DNA from: Aquimarina amphilecti
Lineage (GTDB): Bacteria; Bacteroidota; Bacteroidia; Flavobacteriales; Flavobacteriaceae
Assembly: GCF_900109375.1 (NCBI RefSeq)
Contig: NZ_FOAB01000007.1
Span: 248,001 to 312,000, forward strand
Length of the DNA stretch: 64,000 nt
Reading direction: 5' to 3'
The notes beneath the pieces are model-generated. The model did not search any database. It saw only the letters and a list, made by a program, of their open reading frames with translations, and had not been told where the DNA came from. Shown one piece after another: positions 43,851 through 52,769 of this stretch. Numbering within the stretch: position 1 is the first letter of the stretch; each line of letters opens with the position of its first letter. The position numbers and the translations under genes were made by a program.

Positions 43851-43883
43851 CAAATGTAATTGTATCACAGATGTGGATATCAA
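43851..43883 (-). promoter_or_regulatory. Promoter of small RNA 2
   Basis: TTG (43883-43881), 22-bp spacer, TACATTTG (43858-43851) on the minus strand. Confidence 0.6.
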
Positions 43884-43972
43884 AAAATTAAACAAATAGA
43901 ACAGCATTTATCGACAACGAACACAGTTTTTCGACAAAAGCACACATTATTCATAAAAAATATAGATAAATA

Positions 43973-45994
43973 ATGAAAAACCCATTATTAGAATTATTCG
44001 ACCTAGCTCCTTTTTCTAAAATAAAATCTGAACATTTTTTACCAGCTATTAAAAATGCAATTTCAATTGCTAAGGAAGAAGTAAACACCTTAGTTAAAAA
44101 CCCTGAGACCCCTTCTTTTTCTAATACAATCGAAAAATTAGAATATAGTGGCGAATTATTAGACAGGGTTACTAGCATATTTTTTAACCTAAATAGCGCG
44201 GAAACTAATGACGAGATTCAACAGATTGCGCAACAAGCTTCTCCATTACTTTCTGAATTTAGAAATGATATTGCGTTAAATGAAGATCTTTTCAAAAAAA
44301 TTGAAGCTGTATATAATACTAAAGGTAAATTAGATCTTTCTTCTGAGCAAACTACTTTACTCGAAAAAAGATATAAGTCCTTTTCTAGAAACGGAGCAAA
44401 CCTTCCAACTGATAAAAAAGAACAATTAAGAGAAATTGATAAAGAACTCTCTCAGTTAAGTTTAAAGTTTGGAGAAAATGTACTAGCCGAGACGAACAGG
44501 TTCGAAATGTTATTAACCAAAGAGTCTGATCTCTCTGGTTTACCAGAAGGAGCAAAAGAAGCAGCAAAAGCTCTTGCAGAATCAAAAGAAAAGCAAGGAT
44601 GGATGGTCACTCTTGACTACCCTAGCTACATCCCTTTTATGACATATGCCGATAATAGAGAATTACGAAAAAAATTATCATTAGCATTTGCTTCTAAAGG
44701 ATTTAATAATGATGAATTTGATAATCAAAGTACTGTTCTTAGAATAGCTCAATTGAGGCATGATCGTGCGCAAGTTTTGGGATACTCCTCTCACGCTAAT
44801 TATGTTTTAGAAGAACGCATGGCAGAAACTCCAGAAAGAGTGTTCTCTTTCCTAAATGAAATTCTTGATAAAGCTAAACCAGCTGCAGAAAGAGAATTTA
44901 AGCAATTAGAGAACTTCGCCAAAGAATTAGACGAAATAGATAAATTACAAAAATGGGATGGAGCTTACTATTCAGAAAAATTAAAACAAAAACTTTTTGA
45001 TTTAGATGATGAAAAGCTAAAACCGTATTTTAAACTAGAGAATGTTATTGATGGTGTTTTTCAAGTGGCTTCGAATTTATTCGGTCTACAATTTGAAGAA
45101 ACAGATCAGGTAGATACATATCACGAAGAAGTAAAGACCTATAATGTAACTGACAATCAAGGTAATTTTATTTCTGTTTTTTATGCAGATTTCCATCCTA
45201 GATCTGGAAAACGAAATGGAGCTTGGATGACTTCTTATAAACCGCAAATGAAAAAAGATGGTAATAATGTAAGACCACATATCTCTATCGTTTGTAATTT
45301 CACAAAACCTACCCCGAGTAAACCATCTTTATTAACCTTTAATGAAGTTACCACTTTATTTCATGAATTTGGACACGCGTTACACGGAATGTTAGCTGAC
45401 ACTACATATCCTGGTTTATCAGGAACTAGTGTATACTGGGATTTTGTAGAATTACCAAGTCAAGTTTTAGAAAACTGGTGTTATGAAAAAGAAGCTCTAG
45501 AATTATTTGCTAAACATTACGAAACAGGAGAAGTGATTCCGATGGAGCTAGTACAGAAAATAAAAGAATCCTCTACTTTTATGGAAGGAATGGCTACGAT
45601 GAGACAATTGAGTTTTGGGCTATTAGATATGTCATGGCATTCGCAAGATCCTAGTAATATCAAAGAAGTAAAAGCACACGAAAAGAAAGCCTTTGAAGGA
45701 ACTTCATTATATCCGGATGTAAAAGAAAACTGCATGAGCACTTCTTTTTCGCATATTTTTCAAGGAGGTTATTCAGCCGGATATTATTCTTATAAATGGG
45801 CAGAAGTTTTAGATGCAGATGCTTTTGAATATTTTAAAGAAAATGGAATATTTAATACAGAAGTAGCTACTAAATTTAAAAATCATGTATTATCACAAGG
45901 AGGCACAGAAAACCCAATGACCTTATACAAACGCTTCCGAGGACAAGAACCAAAACCTGAAGCTTTATTAAAGCGTGCTGGTTTAATTAAATAA
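43973..45994 (+). CDS. M3 family oligopeptidase (peptidyl-dipeptidase Dcp / oligopeptidase A type)
   Basis: A 673-residue cytosolic zinc metallopeptidase. The HExxH zinc motif is HEFGH at residues 464-468 (TTLFHEFGHALHGML), and the third ligand Glu lies in the ELPSQVLENW segment. The N-terminal helical lobe starts with the family-typical 'NPLLELFDLAPFSKIKSEHFLPAI'. The family cleaves short peptides (Dcp removes C-terminal dipeptides; OpdA degrades signal peptides). Which of the two it is cannot be fixed from sequence. A bidirectional hairpin follows. Confidence 0.92.
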   Translation: MKNPLLELFDLAPFSKIKSEHFLPAIKNAISIAKEEVNTLVKNPETPSFSNTIEKLEYSGELLDRVTSIFFNLNSAETNDEIQQIAQQASPLLSEFRNDIALNEDLFKKIEAVYNTKGKLDLSSEQTTLLEKRYKSFSRNGANLPTDKKEQLREIDKELSQLSLKFGENVLAETNRFEMLLTKESDLSGLPEGAKEAAKALAESKEKQGWMVTLDYPSYIPFMTYADNRELRKKLSLAFASKGFNNDEFDNQSTVLRIAQLRHDRAQVLGYSSHANYVLEERMAETPERVFSFLNEILDKAKPAAEREFKQLENFAKELDEIDKLQKWDGAYYSEKLKQKLFDLDDEKLKPYFKLENVIDGVFQVASNLFGLQFEETDQVDTYHEEVKTYNVTDNQGNFISVFYADFHPRSGKRNGAWMTSYKPQMKKDGNNVRPHISIVCNFTKPTPSKPSLLTFNEVTTLFHEFGHALHGMLADTTYPGLSGTSVYWDFVELPSQVLENWCYEKEALELFAKHYETGEVIPMELVQKIKESSTFMEGMATMRQLSFGLLDMSWHSQDPSNIKEVKAHEKKAFEGTSLYPDVKENCMSTSFSHIFQGGYSAGYYSYKWAEVLDADAFEYFKENGIFNTEVATKFKNHVLSQGGTENPMTLYKRFRGQEPKPEALLKRAGLIK

Positions 45995-46017
45995 CAATTT
46001 TTTCGCAAATTAATCAT

Positions 46018-46056
46018 AAAAAAGGTGCTTCAAAATTCATAGAAGCACCTTTTTTG
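46018..46056. terminator. Bidirectional Rho-independent terminator
   Basis: GGTGCTTC (46024-46031) / GAAGCACC (46042-46049), preceded by an A-run and followed by TTTTTT. It ends the M3 peptidase and the converging M28 peptidase gene. Confidence 0.9.
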
Positions 46057-46095
46057 GATTAAGGTTCTGAGGGTATATATCTCTTTATTTTATAC

Positions 46096-48609
46096 TTATT
46101 GAATTACTAGTTTACGAACAGCTAACTTCTCTCCTGCACCTTCTACTTTAATCAAATATATTCCGGAGCCTAAAGATAGATTACTAGCAGAAATTGTATT
46201 CACTCCGTGATTTAACTGGATGCTAGATGCTTTTTTCCCTAAAATCGTATATATAGTAGCTGTTATATTTTTATTAGTAGCACCAATAACATTTAAGGTA
46301 AAACTATCCTTGGTAGGATTAGGAGTTATTGTAACCATTGATGTCCCTAATTCATCTTCATCACCTAAAACTGGAGTTTTAGTACCAAAAGCTATTACTG
46401 AACTAGCCGCTCTATTACATGACCCTTCATAAATTTTTACATTAGAAAAAATAGAAGTATTTCCGCTACCGGCATCATTGTCGTTAACAAATACTAGTCG
46501 ATCCATAGCTCCGGTATAAAAATCTCCAACTGGGATTACATAAGATGCTGTACCTCCAGAGTAATTATCATAATTAGTCACTCCATAATTCTGAGTACCG
46601 TGTACTTTAAAATACCTACTAGAAGTTAACGTATTATCATTTTCAAAACCAATTCCGTGAATCTCACCTTCTGAACTACTACTAAAATCAAATTCTAAAA
46701 CTGTAGAAGATGTTACCGTATAATCTAATAGTATATATTTCCAAGTATTATTTTCCATAGAAACTCCAGCTCCTGAATTTACAACAGTAAAATCACCAAC
46801 TGAATCTTGATTAGAAAAAGCAGTAATAGCATATGTATTAAAGTCTAAAGCTACACATACATCTGGATTAGGATCCGAACCAGTTTCTCCTATTATAAAA
46901 TCATCTATCGCCACATCTCCCTGCCAACTAGAGCCTGTTACTGTATTAAATCTGATTTGTATCCCTATTCCATTATAAGCTCCCAAATCTATATCTGCGG
47001 TATTCCAATCACTACCTTGAGATCCAGATTTACTAAAAAGACTTGTCCAATTAGCACCATTATCTGTACTGAGATCTAATGATAAGTTACCGATGGCACT
47101 TCCTTCCATATGATATTTAAAACTGATTCCTGGATTTGTCAATCCACCTAAATCATAACAAGGAGAATTTAATATTGCTCTTTTATTTGGAAACCCTGTT
47201 CCATTTCCCGAAGCTTCTACAAAAATATAAGACGACCCTGCTGCTGCTGCTGCTGGCCCAGTACCATTAGAAGGTGTACCATTAGAATCAACTGTCCAAT
47301 TAAGATCTTCAGTTGTAGATTGTGTCCAAGCCCCAATAGATCCTTCAAAACTTTCTGTATTAGGGAAACTAGTAATACTGATATTACATTCATCTCCGCC
47401 ACCTCCAGTGTTTACTCCATTACCTATCTCAATTAAGTATTCTAAAGCTAGCTTACAAAACTTAGCCGCGTGTGTAGCATTTGGTGTCGGTGATCGATCA
47501 AAAGTATCTCTGGTAGTATGAATATTAGGGTTGCTTTGATTAAAAGTTGCTTCAAACGGAAAAGTTACATCATATCCTTCCTGTGCCCAACTATAATGAT
47601 CTGAACAACCATAATTACATCTCGATGTCCCATAAGTAATTTGATGAGCTCCCGAAGCATTGTAATAATCCATTAGCTCAATTAAGAAATCATTTAATGT
47701 CTCATCATTATATGAATCGGTAGAAACATATACATCATTAGTAGATCCTTTATAATTAGTCATATCTAATTGCATGTAACTTACTACGTTCACATTTCGG
47801 CTACGATAATCTTCTGCAATTTCTTTCGAACCTCTTAGTCCAACTTCTTCTGCAGCAAATGCCATAAACTCCATGGTTCTTTTAGGTCTAAAATTCATCT
47901 CAAATAATACTCTTGCGGCTTCCGTAATCGTAGCAATACCGGATGCATTATCATCTGCACCGGGAGCATCGTCATTGTTTCCTCCAGAGGTAGAATCTAT
48001 ATGTCCTCCGATAATAACAAATTCATCTGGATTATCTGTTCCGGTAATAGTCATAACCACAGAAGGCATATTTGTACTAGTATGATTTACTATTCTTACA
48101 GATACATCGCTTCTGCCGGCCGCAAGATTCTCCCATTTTGTTTGCAGGTCTAAAACCGCTTGTGTAGCGTTGCTCTTGGTATGATATCTAGTACCATAAT
48201 TTTCTAGCTCTTGGATTTGATTTGCAATATTAAGATTATTCACCAAATCAAGACTTTGTAGTACCAATTGATCCTGAGTAATAGAAAATCCTCCTGCAAG
48301 TTTCTGAGACAACCTTCTTTGTTGAATTGAAGACAATGCCTTCTTTTTAGAACTCTGATAAATAAAACCAGGACCGTGAACTAATACTTTATGATGAAGT
48401 TCGTGCGCAGCTTCATCACTTAACATTACGGCACTATACCCGTTTTTTGATTCGATAATTTGTATATCTTCTGGATGATCTTTTTGCAACTCAAAAGCAT
48501 CTTTTGTTTCCATTGTGGCATAAAACATATCGGATGTTTCTTGTGCATTAACGATATTTATAAAAAGACATAAGAATACCGATGAAATGATTAGGTTAAT
48601 TTTTTTCAT
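46096..48609 (-). CDS. Secreted M28 family aminopeptidase with T9SS sorting tail
   Basis: An 837-residue secreted protein (signal MKKINLIISSVFLCLFINIVNAQ). Its M28 domain carries the two-zinc ligands: GGHIDST, PGADDNASGIA, FAAEEVGLRGS, MQLDMTNY and the late SDHYSWAQEGY. Then come a MAM-like beta domain (ESFEGSIGAWTQ...WTSLFSKSGSQGSDW...VAIDDFIIG), a further beta domain, and a C-terminal type IX secretion sorting domain (ITPNPTKDSFTLNV...SGIYLIKVEGAGEKLAVRKLVIQ). It should cut peptides from the N-terminus outside the cell, with the T9SS tail used for export and surface or extracellular release. Confidence 0.92.
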   Translation of the reverse strand: MKKINLIISSVFLCLFINIVNAQETSDMFYATMETKDAFELQKDHPEDIQIIESKNGYSAVMLSDEAAHELHHKVLVHGPGFIYQSSKKKALSSIQQRRLSQKLAGGFSITQDQLVLQSLDLVNNLNIANQIQELENYGTRYHTKSNATQAVLDLQTKWENLAAGRSDVSVRIVNHTSTNMPSVVMTITGTDNPDEFVIIGGHIDSTSGGNNDDAPGADDNASGIATITEAARVLFEMNFRPKRTMEFMAFAAEEVGLRGSKEIAEDYRSRNVNVVSYMQLDMTNYKGSTNDVYVSTDSYNDETLNDFLIELMDYYNASGAHQITYGTSRCNYGCSDHYSWAQEGYDVTFPFEATFNQSNPNIHTTRDTFDRSPTPNATHAAKFCKLALEYLIEIGNGVNTGGGGDECNISITSFPNTESFEGSIGAWTQSTTEDLNWTVDSNGTPSNGTGPAAAAAGSSYIFVEASGNGTGFPNKRAILNSPCYDLGGLTNPGISFKYHMEGSAIGNLSLDLSTDNGANWTSLFSKSGSQGSDWNTADIDLGAYNGIGIQIRFNTVTGSSWQGDVAIDDFIIGETGSDPNPDVCVALDFNTYAITAFSNQDSVGDFTVVNSGAGVSMENNTWKYILLDYTVTSSTVLEFDFSSSSEGEIHGIGFENDNTLTSSRYFKVHGTQNYGVTNYDNYSGGTASYVIPVGDFYTGAMDRLVFVNDNDAGSGNTSIFSNVKIYEGSCNRAASSVIAFGTKTPVLGDEDELGTSMVTITPNPTKDSFTLNVIGATNKNITATIYTILGKKASSIQLNHGVNTISASNLSLGSGIYLIKVEGAGEKLAVRKLVIQ

Positions 48610-48732
48610 TTTTAAGAGTTTGTGTTAGTGATATAACTTACACAAAATCATATCATTATAAAAGCGGCTTCTCCGCAAAAAAATAACTGTACTAACATCT
48701 GTTAGTTTATGGTTTTAGCATAATGAAAAAAT

Positions 48733-48760
48733 TAAACTTTCAAAAATTACTGAAAGTTTA
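48733..48760 (+). promoter_or_regulatory. GbsR-type operator 1 (upstream of the regulator gene)
   Basis: Perfect 10-bp inverted arms TAAACTTTCA (48733-48742) and TGAAAGTTTA (48751-48760) with 8 bp between. The core TTTCAAAAATTACTGAAA recurs before the downstream operon. It precedes the -7 box TATATTTG (48771-48778), so binding would overlap the promoter and support self-regulation. Confidence 0.7.
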
Positions 48761-48770
48761 AAATTTATTA

Positions 48771-48778
48771 TATATTTG
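48771..48778 (+). promoter_or_regulatory. -7 box of the GbsR-type gene
   Basis: TATATTTG matches TAnnTTTG. It is only 4 bp before the ATG at 48783, so the message may be almost leaderless. No clear -33 TTG was found; the operator occupies that region. Confidence 0.5.
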
Positions 48779-48782
48779 CTAT

Positions 48783-49286
48783 ATGAATTATACAGAAGCA
48801 AAAGATAAGTTTATATCCACTTGGGGATCCTTAGGAACTTTGTGGGGCATTAATAAAGCAATGGCGCAAATCCATGCATTATTATGGATCTCACCAGAAC
48901 CTCTTTCTATGGAAGATATTATGGAAGAATTACATATTTCTAGAGGAAACACAAGTATGAATCTACGTCAGCTTATGGATTGGGGTATTGTTTTTAAAGA
49001 AAGTAAACCTGGTGAAAGAAAAGAATATTTTGCTTCAGAAAAAGATGTACAAGAACTTGCAAGACAGGTAGCAAAAGAACGAAGCAGACGAGAAATAAAA
49101 CCTGTAATAAAGGTATTAAGAGAAGTATCAGCCATTGAAGGTGATGGAACCAAAAAAACTGAAGAGCTTATCAAGCAAACCAAAGCTTTATATGAATTAG
49201 CAGATAGCGCAGATACGATGATGAATAAGATAGTAAATCAAGAATCTAATTGGATTACTAAGACCCTAATGAAACTGATCAAATAA
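48783..49286 (+). CDS. GbsR/MarR family transcriptional regulator
   Basis: A 167-residue regulator. The winged-helix core (GINKAMAQIHALLWISPEPLSMEDIMEELHISRGNTSMNLRQLMDWGIVFKESKPGERKEYF) matches the GbsR branch of MarR-like proteins, with the recognition helix around SRGNTSMNLRQL and a basic helical C-terminal dimerisation tail. Known members control osmolyte or membrane-related genes. Its operator half-sites occur in its own promoter and in that of the following operon (49382 onward), which it likely controls. Confidence 0.88.
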   Translation: MNYTEAKDKFISTWGSLGTLWGINKAMAQIHALLWISPEPLSMEDIMEELHISRGNTSMNLRQLMDWGIVFKESKPGERKEYFASEKDVQELARQVAKERSRREIKPVIKVLREVSAIEGDGTKKTEELIKQTKALYELADSADTMMNKIVNQESNWITKTLMKLIK

Positions 49287-49344
49287 AAATAAAAAAGCAC
49301 TGACTAAGATGAAGGAAGAAATTCCTTTTCTTTTTCAAATTATA

Positions 49345-49362
49345 TTTCAAAAATTATTGAAA
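49345..49362 (+). promoter_or_regulatory. GbsR-type operator 2 (upstream of the 49.4-53.2 kb operon)
   Basis: TTTCAAAAATTATTGAAA (49345-49362) differs at one position from the core of operator 1 and is an inverted repeat with 6-bp arms. It lies 20 bp before the first operon gene. Confidence 0.68.
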
Positions 49363-49381
49363 CTTTAAAACTATTAGAATT

Positions 49382-49756
49382 ATGAAAACAATACATAACA
49401 TTAACAAATGGAGTTTTATTATCACGTTAGTTCTATACATAACAATTATAGGCGGCTTATTGGCTCAGATAGCGCTTGGTGCTATTCAAATTGTCCTAGG
49501 AATAATAATATTATTTCATTGGAAAAAACTTAATATCAAAACAAAACGACACCTTCTACTGTATTGGTTCATAGTTTTGATGTATGGGCTTTTATGGGCG
49601 ACTGATACATTTAATACTTGGAAAACTAGTTCTATGGTTTTGGATCCTTATATTTTATTTATCTGTATTACACCTATGTTAATTGCCTCATACTCTGTAT
49701 ACATTACTCACCAAAGCAAAACAATCATTTATGAACTTAAACCTAGTTACTTATAG
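49382..49756 (+). CDS. Membrane protein, first gene of GbsR operon
   Basis: A 124-residue protein with four hydrophobic helices (WSFIITLVLYITIIGGLLAQ, ALGAIQIVLGIIILFHW, LLLYWFIVLMYGLLW, PYILFICITPMLIASYSVYI). Family not recognised. The stop overlaps the start of the next gene by about 26 bp, so translation is probably coupled. It begins 20 bp after operator 2. Confidence 0.72.
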   Translation: MKTIHNINKWSFIITLVLYITIIGGLLAQIALGAIQIVLGIIILFHWKKLNIKTKRHLLLYWFIVLMYGLLWATDTFNTWKTSSMVLDPYILFICITPMLIASYSVYITHQSKTIIYELKPSYL

Positions 49757-50075
49757 CATATACATATTGATAACTGTTTTTATCATTATAAAAGTAGGAT
49801 TAATTTGCTATCGAAACGGAAACATTTTTGTAACCCATTTGGTTCCTAATGATGAAGATTTTTGTTTACGAGTAAACAATATACTATTAATGGGATACTA
49901 TCTGATAAACATAGGATATACAATAATTACTTTATCAGATTGGACCACTATTAATTCCATCCCTCAAATGATAGAAAGCTTATCTAGAAACACAGCTACT
50001 ATAGTTTGCATATTAGCAATTTTGCACTATTTCAATCTATTTTGGATTACAAAATTTATCAAAAACATTAAATAA
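49731..50075 (+). CDS. Membrane protein of GbsR operon
   Basis: The start is set at ATG 49731 (MNLNLVTYSIYILITVFIIIK); an upstream ATG at 49683 is deep inside the previous gene. The ~114 residues have an N-terminal helix, a 'GNIFVTHLVPNDEDFCLRVNNILLMGYYLINIGY' region and another helix (NTATIVCILAILHYFNLFW). It resembles the next gene's product (both have 'NGxxFxxxxxxxxDxxxxVNxxxxxGxYLxNIGx'), so they look like a tandem pair. Confidence 0.68.
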   Translation: MNLNLVTYSIYILITVFIIIKVGLICYRNGNIFVTHLVPNDEDFCLRVNNILLMGYYLINIGYTIITLSDWTTINSIPQMIESLSRNTATIVCILAILHYFNLFWITKFIKNIK

Positions 50076-50091
50076 TTATAAATATAACTTT

Positions 50092-50499
50092 ATGGAAACT
50101 TCTAAAATTTTTATTGGATATATCATCTACCTACCTATTGTAATTGCTCTTACTTATTTTGTATCAAAAACGCTTTTTAGAAACGGAAAAACTTTTATGA
50201 TTGATATTTTTAAAGGTAAAGATGATATAGCAATTGCTACCAATCGCCTTTTTGAAGTTGGATTCTATCTTTTAAATATTGGTTGGGCACTACTAATTCT
50301 AAAAATTGATGGCTACCATTTTAATGATACCTATCAGAATCTAGTAGAAATATTGAGCTCTAAAATCGGTGGATTCTCAATTTATTTAGGCCTAATGTTA
50401 TTCTTAAATATGTATTTGTTTTTTAGAGGAAGAAAAAAATCTAAACAAAAGCCACAAGTTGTAACTCAAGTTATAAGACCTCAAGGTCCACAAGTCTAA
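50092..50499 (+). CDS. Membrane protein of GbsR operon (paralogue of preceding)
   Basis: A 135-residue protein. The segment RNGKTFMIDIFKGKDDIAIATNRLFEVGFYLLNIGWALLIL mirrors that of the preceding product. It has three hydrophobic segments and a basic, proline/glutamine C-terminal tail (RGRKKSKQKPQVVTQVIRP). Family not recognised. Confidence 0.68.
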   Translation: METSKIFIGYIIYLPIVIALTYFVSKTLFRNGKTFMIDIFKGKDDIAIATNRLFEVGFYLLNIGWALLILKIDGYHFNDTYQNLVEILSSKIGGFSIYLGLMLFLNMYLFFRGRKKSKQKPQVVTQVIRPQGPQV

Positions 50500-50517
50500 C
50501 AATTAAATCAAATCGTT

Positions 50518-51399
50518 ATGAGTACTACATTTCCATTATTACATAAAATTAGATTTCAAAAATCAAACAAAGAAAACCTGATTGAACTTTATGATGAAGC
50601 TACAGAAGATTATGAATTCTGGAGCAAGGATTTCAATATGCATTTTGGATATTACATTCCTTTTAAAACAACACTGTTTAAAAGAGATACTATGCTTAAT
50701 GAAATGAATAATCAAATATTTAATCGATTAAGCTTTAACAAAAAGAATGGTCTTATAGCAGATTTAGGTTGTGGAATTGGTGGTACAATGAGATATGGTT
50801 TACGTAAGTATCCAAGAGTTAATATCCTGGGCATAACACTTTCTTCTTTTCAAGTAACCCAAGGGAACAAAAGACTTGAAAACATGAATGGTTTAATTCT
50901 AAAAGAAAACTATAATCATACTTCTTTTGCTTCTAACAGCTTTGACAGCGCATATGCTATAGAAAGTTACTGCCATTCTGGTCATAGTAAAAAAGTATTG
51001 AACGAAGCTTACAGAATAATAAAACCTGGAGGTAAACTTGTTATCGCAGATGCTTTTCTAAAAAAAGATGAAGACCAATTATGCCCAGGAAGTCATTATT
51101 GTTATGATCAATTATGTAAAGGATGGAGTTTAGAAGGCTTAGGAAGTATACATCGAGTAAAAAAGTCTCTAGAAGAAGTTGGCTTTAAAAATATAACTAT
51201 AAAAGATGTATCTTTTAGAGTTGCTCCCTCTGTATTACATGTTCCATTCGCTATCACCGGTTTCATCTTAAAAAAATTATTTAAAAGAGAAACCCTAAAG
51301 CCACAAAGTTGGAAAAACCTTAAAGGCTCTTTATTTGCATTATTATCAGGACTGCATATGAAAAGTTTTGGATACTATATAATAACAGCAGAGAAATAG
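50518..51399 (+). CDS. SAM-dependent methyltransferase (cyclopropane/tocopherol-methyltransferase-like)
   Basis: A 293-residue class I methyltransferase. SAM motif I is LIADLGCGIGGTMRYG, followed by RVNILGITLSSFQVTQGNKRL, the pattern of C-/O-methyltransferases acting on lipids, sterols or tocopherols (cf. gamma-tocopherol methyltransferase). The C-terminal part includes a hydrophobic stretch (PSVLHVPFAITGFILKKLFK). Context with membrane proteins and an SRPBCC protein suggests a membrane-lipid substrate, unproven. Confidence 0.82.
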   Translation: MSTTFPLLHKIRFQKSNKENLIELYDEATEDYEFWSKDFNMHFGYYIPFKTTLFKRDTMLNEMNNQIFNRLSFNKKNGLIADLGCGIGGTMRYGLRKYPRVNILGITLSSFQVTQGNKRLENMNGLILKENYNHTSFASNSFDSAYAIESYCHSGHSKKVLNEAYRIIKPGGKLVIADAFLKKDEDQLCPGSHYCYDQLCKGWSLEGLGSIHRVKKSLEEVGFKNITIKDVSFRVAPSVLHVPFAITGFILKKLFKRETLKPQSWKNLKGSLFALLSGLHMKSFGYYIITAEK

Positions 51400-51403
51400 A
51401 ACT

Positions 51404-51841
51404 ATGAAAAAATCTATACTATATCAATGGACATATATTCTTTTTGCTACGGCAATATCAACATTAGTATTATATCAATATGCAAAAGAACTTCCTGAGC
51501 TAATCTCTAATGATAATTTAACGAAAGAAATAGCTATGTGCTCTGGTCAATTATTATGGCAAGGAAGTATCATTATGATTTTTATAAAGAAAAAAATTCA
51601 TACTTATTTATATAATATGATTTCAGTTTCTTTATTAGGATCTTTAGCATTGATTCCATTGATATTAGTATATAAACAAGAAGTAATTATTCCAGAAATT
51701 AAAATCTTACTTTTTCTATTTGTTGTCTGCCTTATGATATTAGATCATACTAGAAGAGTAAAGAAACTTAAACTACCTGGGTATCTAACCATTACTTGGA
51801 TAACGTATCGACTATTATGGTTGCCCATATTATTATTTTAA
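51404..51841 (+). CDS. Small membrane protein of GbsR operon
   Basis: A 145-residue protein with four hydrophobic helices (ILYQWTYILFATAISTLVLYQY, SGQLLWQGSIIMIFI, MISVSLLGSLALIPLILVY, ILLFLFVVCLMILD) and a charged C-terminus. It starts 4 bp after the methyltransferase stop. Not recognised. Confidence 0.65.
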   Translation: MKKSILYQWTYILFATAISTLVLYQYAKELPELISNDNLTKEIAMCSGQLLWQGSIIMIFIKKKIHTYLYNMISVSLLGSLALIPLILVYKQEVIIPEIKILLFLFVVCLMILDHTRRVKKLKLPGYLTITWITYRLLWLPILLF

Positions 51842-51851
51842 ACAGAAAAAC

Positions 51852-52769
51852 ATGAAAAAAATAGTTATAGCTGCAGGAACCGGTTTCTTAGGAAACGTAT
51901 TGGTTAATCATTTTAAAACTAAAGTGGAAACCATAGTAATCTTAACCCGTGGAGAAAGCAAATTGATTGACAACATTAAATATGAGCACTGGGATGCTCA
52001 AACCATCGGAGCTTGGAAAAACGAATTAGATGGATCAGATGTTTTAATTAATATGACAGGAAAATCTGTCGATTGTAGATATCATCAAAAAAATAAAGAT
52101 CTTATTCTTTCTTCAAGAGTAGATTCTACAAATATTTTAGGCCAAGCAATATTGAAGTGTGAACATCCACCAAAAGTTTGGCTTAACTCATCCACCGCCA
52201 CTATTTACAGACATTCTTTAGACAAAGAAATGGATGAAATAAATGGAGAGATTGGAACAGGTTTTTCTGTAAATGTGGCAACTAATTGGGAAGATGCTTT
52301 CTTCTCTCATAAAACAAAAAAAACTAGAAAAGTAGCACTGAGAACTTCAATTGTTTTGGGAAAAGACGGTGGAGCGTTACAACCTATCCTTAGTCTAGTA
52401 AAAATTGGTTTTGGAGGAAAACAAGGAAAAGGAAATCAAAAATTTAGTTGGATTCATGAAACTGATTTTGCAAGAAGCATAGAGTTTGTTATAAAAAATG
52501 AAGAAGTTGAAGGCCCTATTAATATCGTTGCCCCTAAACCAACAGACAACAACAATCTCATGAAAACATTACGAGAAATGACAAAGGCTCCATTCGGAAT
52601 TCCATTACCCAAACCACTTTTGGAAATTGGTGCACGAATCATCAATACCGAAACGGAATTAATTTTAAAAAGTAGAAATGTAATTCCAAGAAAACTACAA
52701 CAAGCTGGTTTTCAATTTACATATTCAGATTTGACCACGGCTATTGTTCAATTAACTTCTAAATCATGA
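51852..52769 (+). CDS. TIGR01777-type NAD(P)-dependent epimerase-like protein
   Basis: A 305-residue SDR-fold protein. The dinucleotide-binding loop is AAGTGFLGNVL, and the C-terminal region (GFGGKQGKGNQKFSWIHETDFARSIEFVI...GPINIVAPKPTDNNNLMKTLREM) is the TIGR01777/DUF1731 pattern. In other bacteria these proteins occur near SRPBCC genes, often as fusions. Its stop overlaps the next start by 4 bp (ATGA). Confidence 0.88.
   Translation: MKKIVIAAGTGFLGNVLVNHFKTKVETIVILTRGESKLIDNIKYEHWDAQTIGAWKNELDGSDVLINMTGKSVDCRYHQKNKDLILSSRVDSTNILGQAILKCEHPPKVWLNSSTATIYRHSLDKEMDEINGEIGTGFSVNVATNWEDAFFSHKTKKTRKVALRTSIVLGKDGGALQPILSLVKIGFGGKQGKGNQKFSWIHETDFARSIEFVIKNEEVEGPINIVAPKPTDNNNLMKTLREMTKAPFGIPLPKPLLEIGARIINTETELILKSRNVIPRKLQQAGFQFTYSDLTTAIVQLTSKS

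Noticed and set aside
43389..43972. Protein-coding gene in the purE-M3 gap
   Set aside because: No frame with signal or domain; promoters, stems and terminators fit two RNAs instead.
47217..47402. Glutamine- and leucine-rich antisense/alternative-frame stretch
   Set aside because: Caused by the alanine-codon run (GCA/GCT-type repeat) in the M28 peptidase gene; not a gene.
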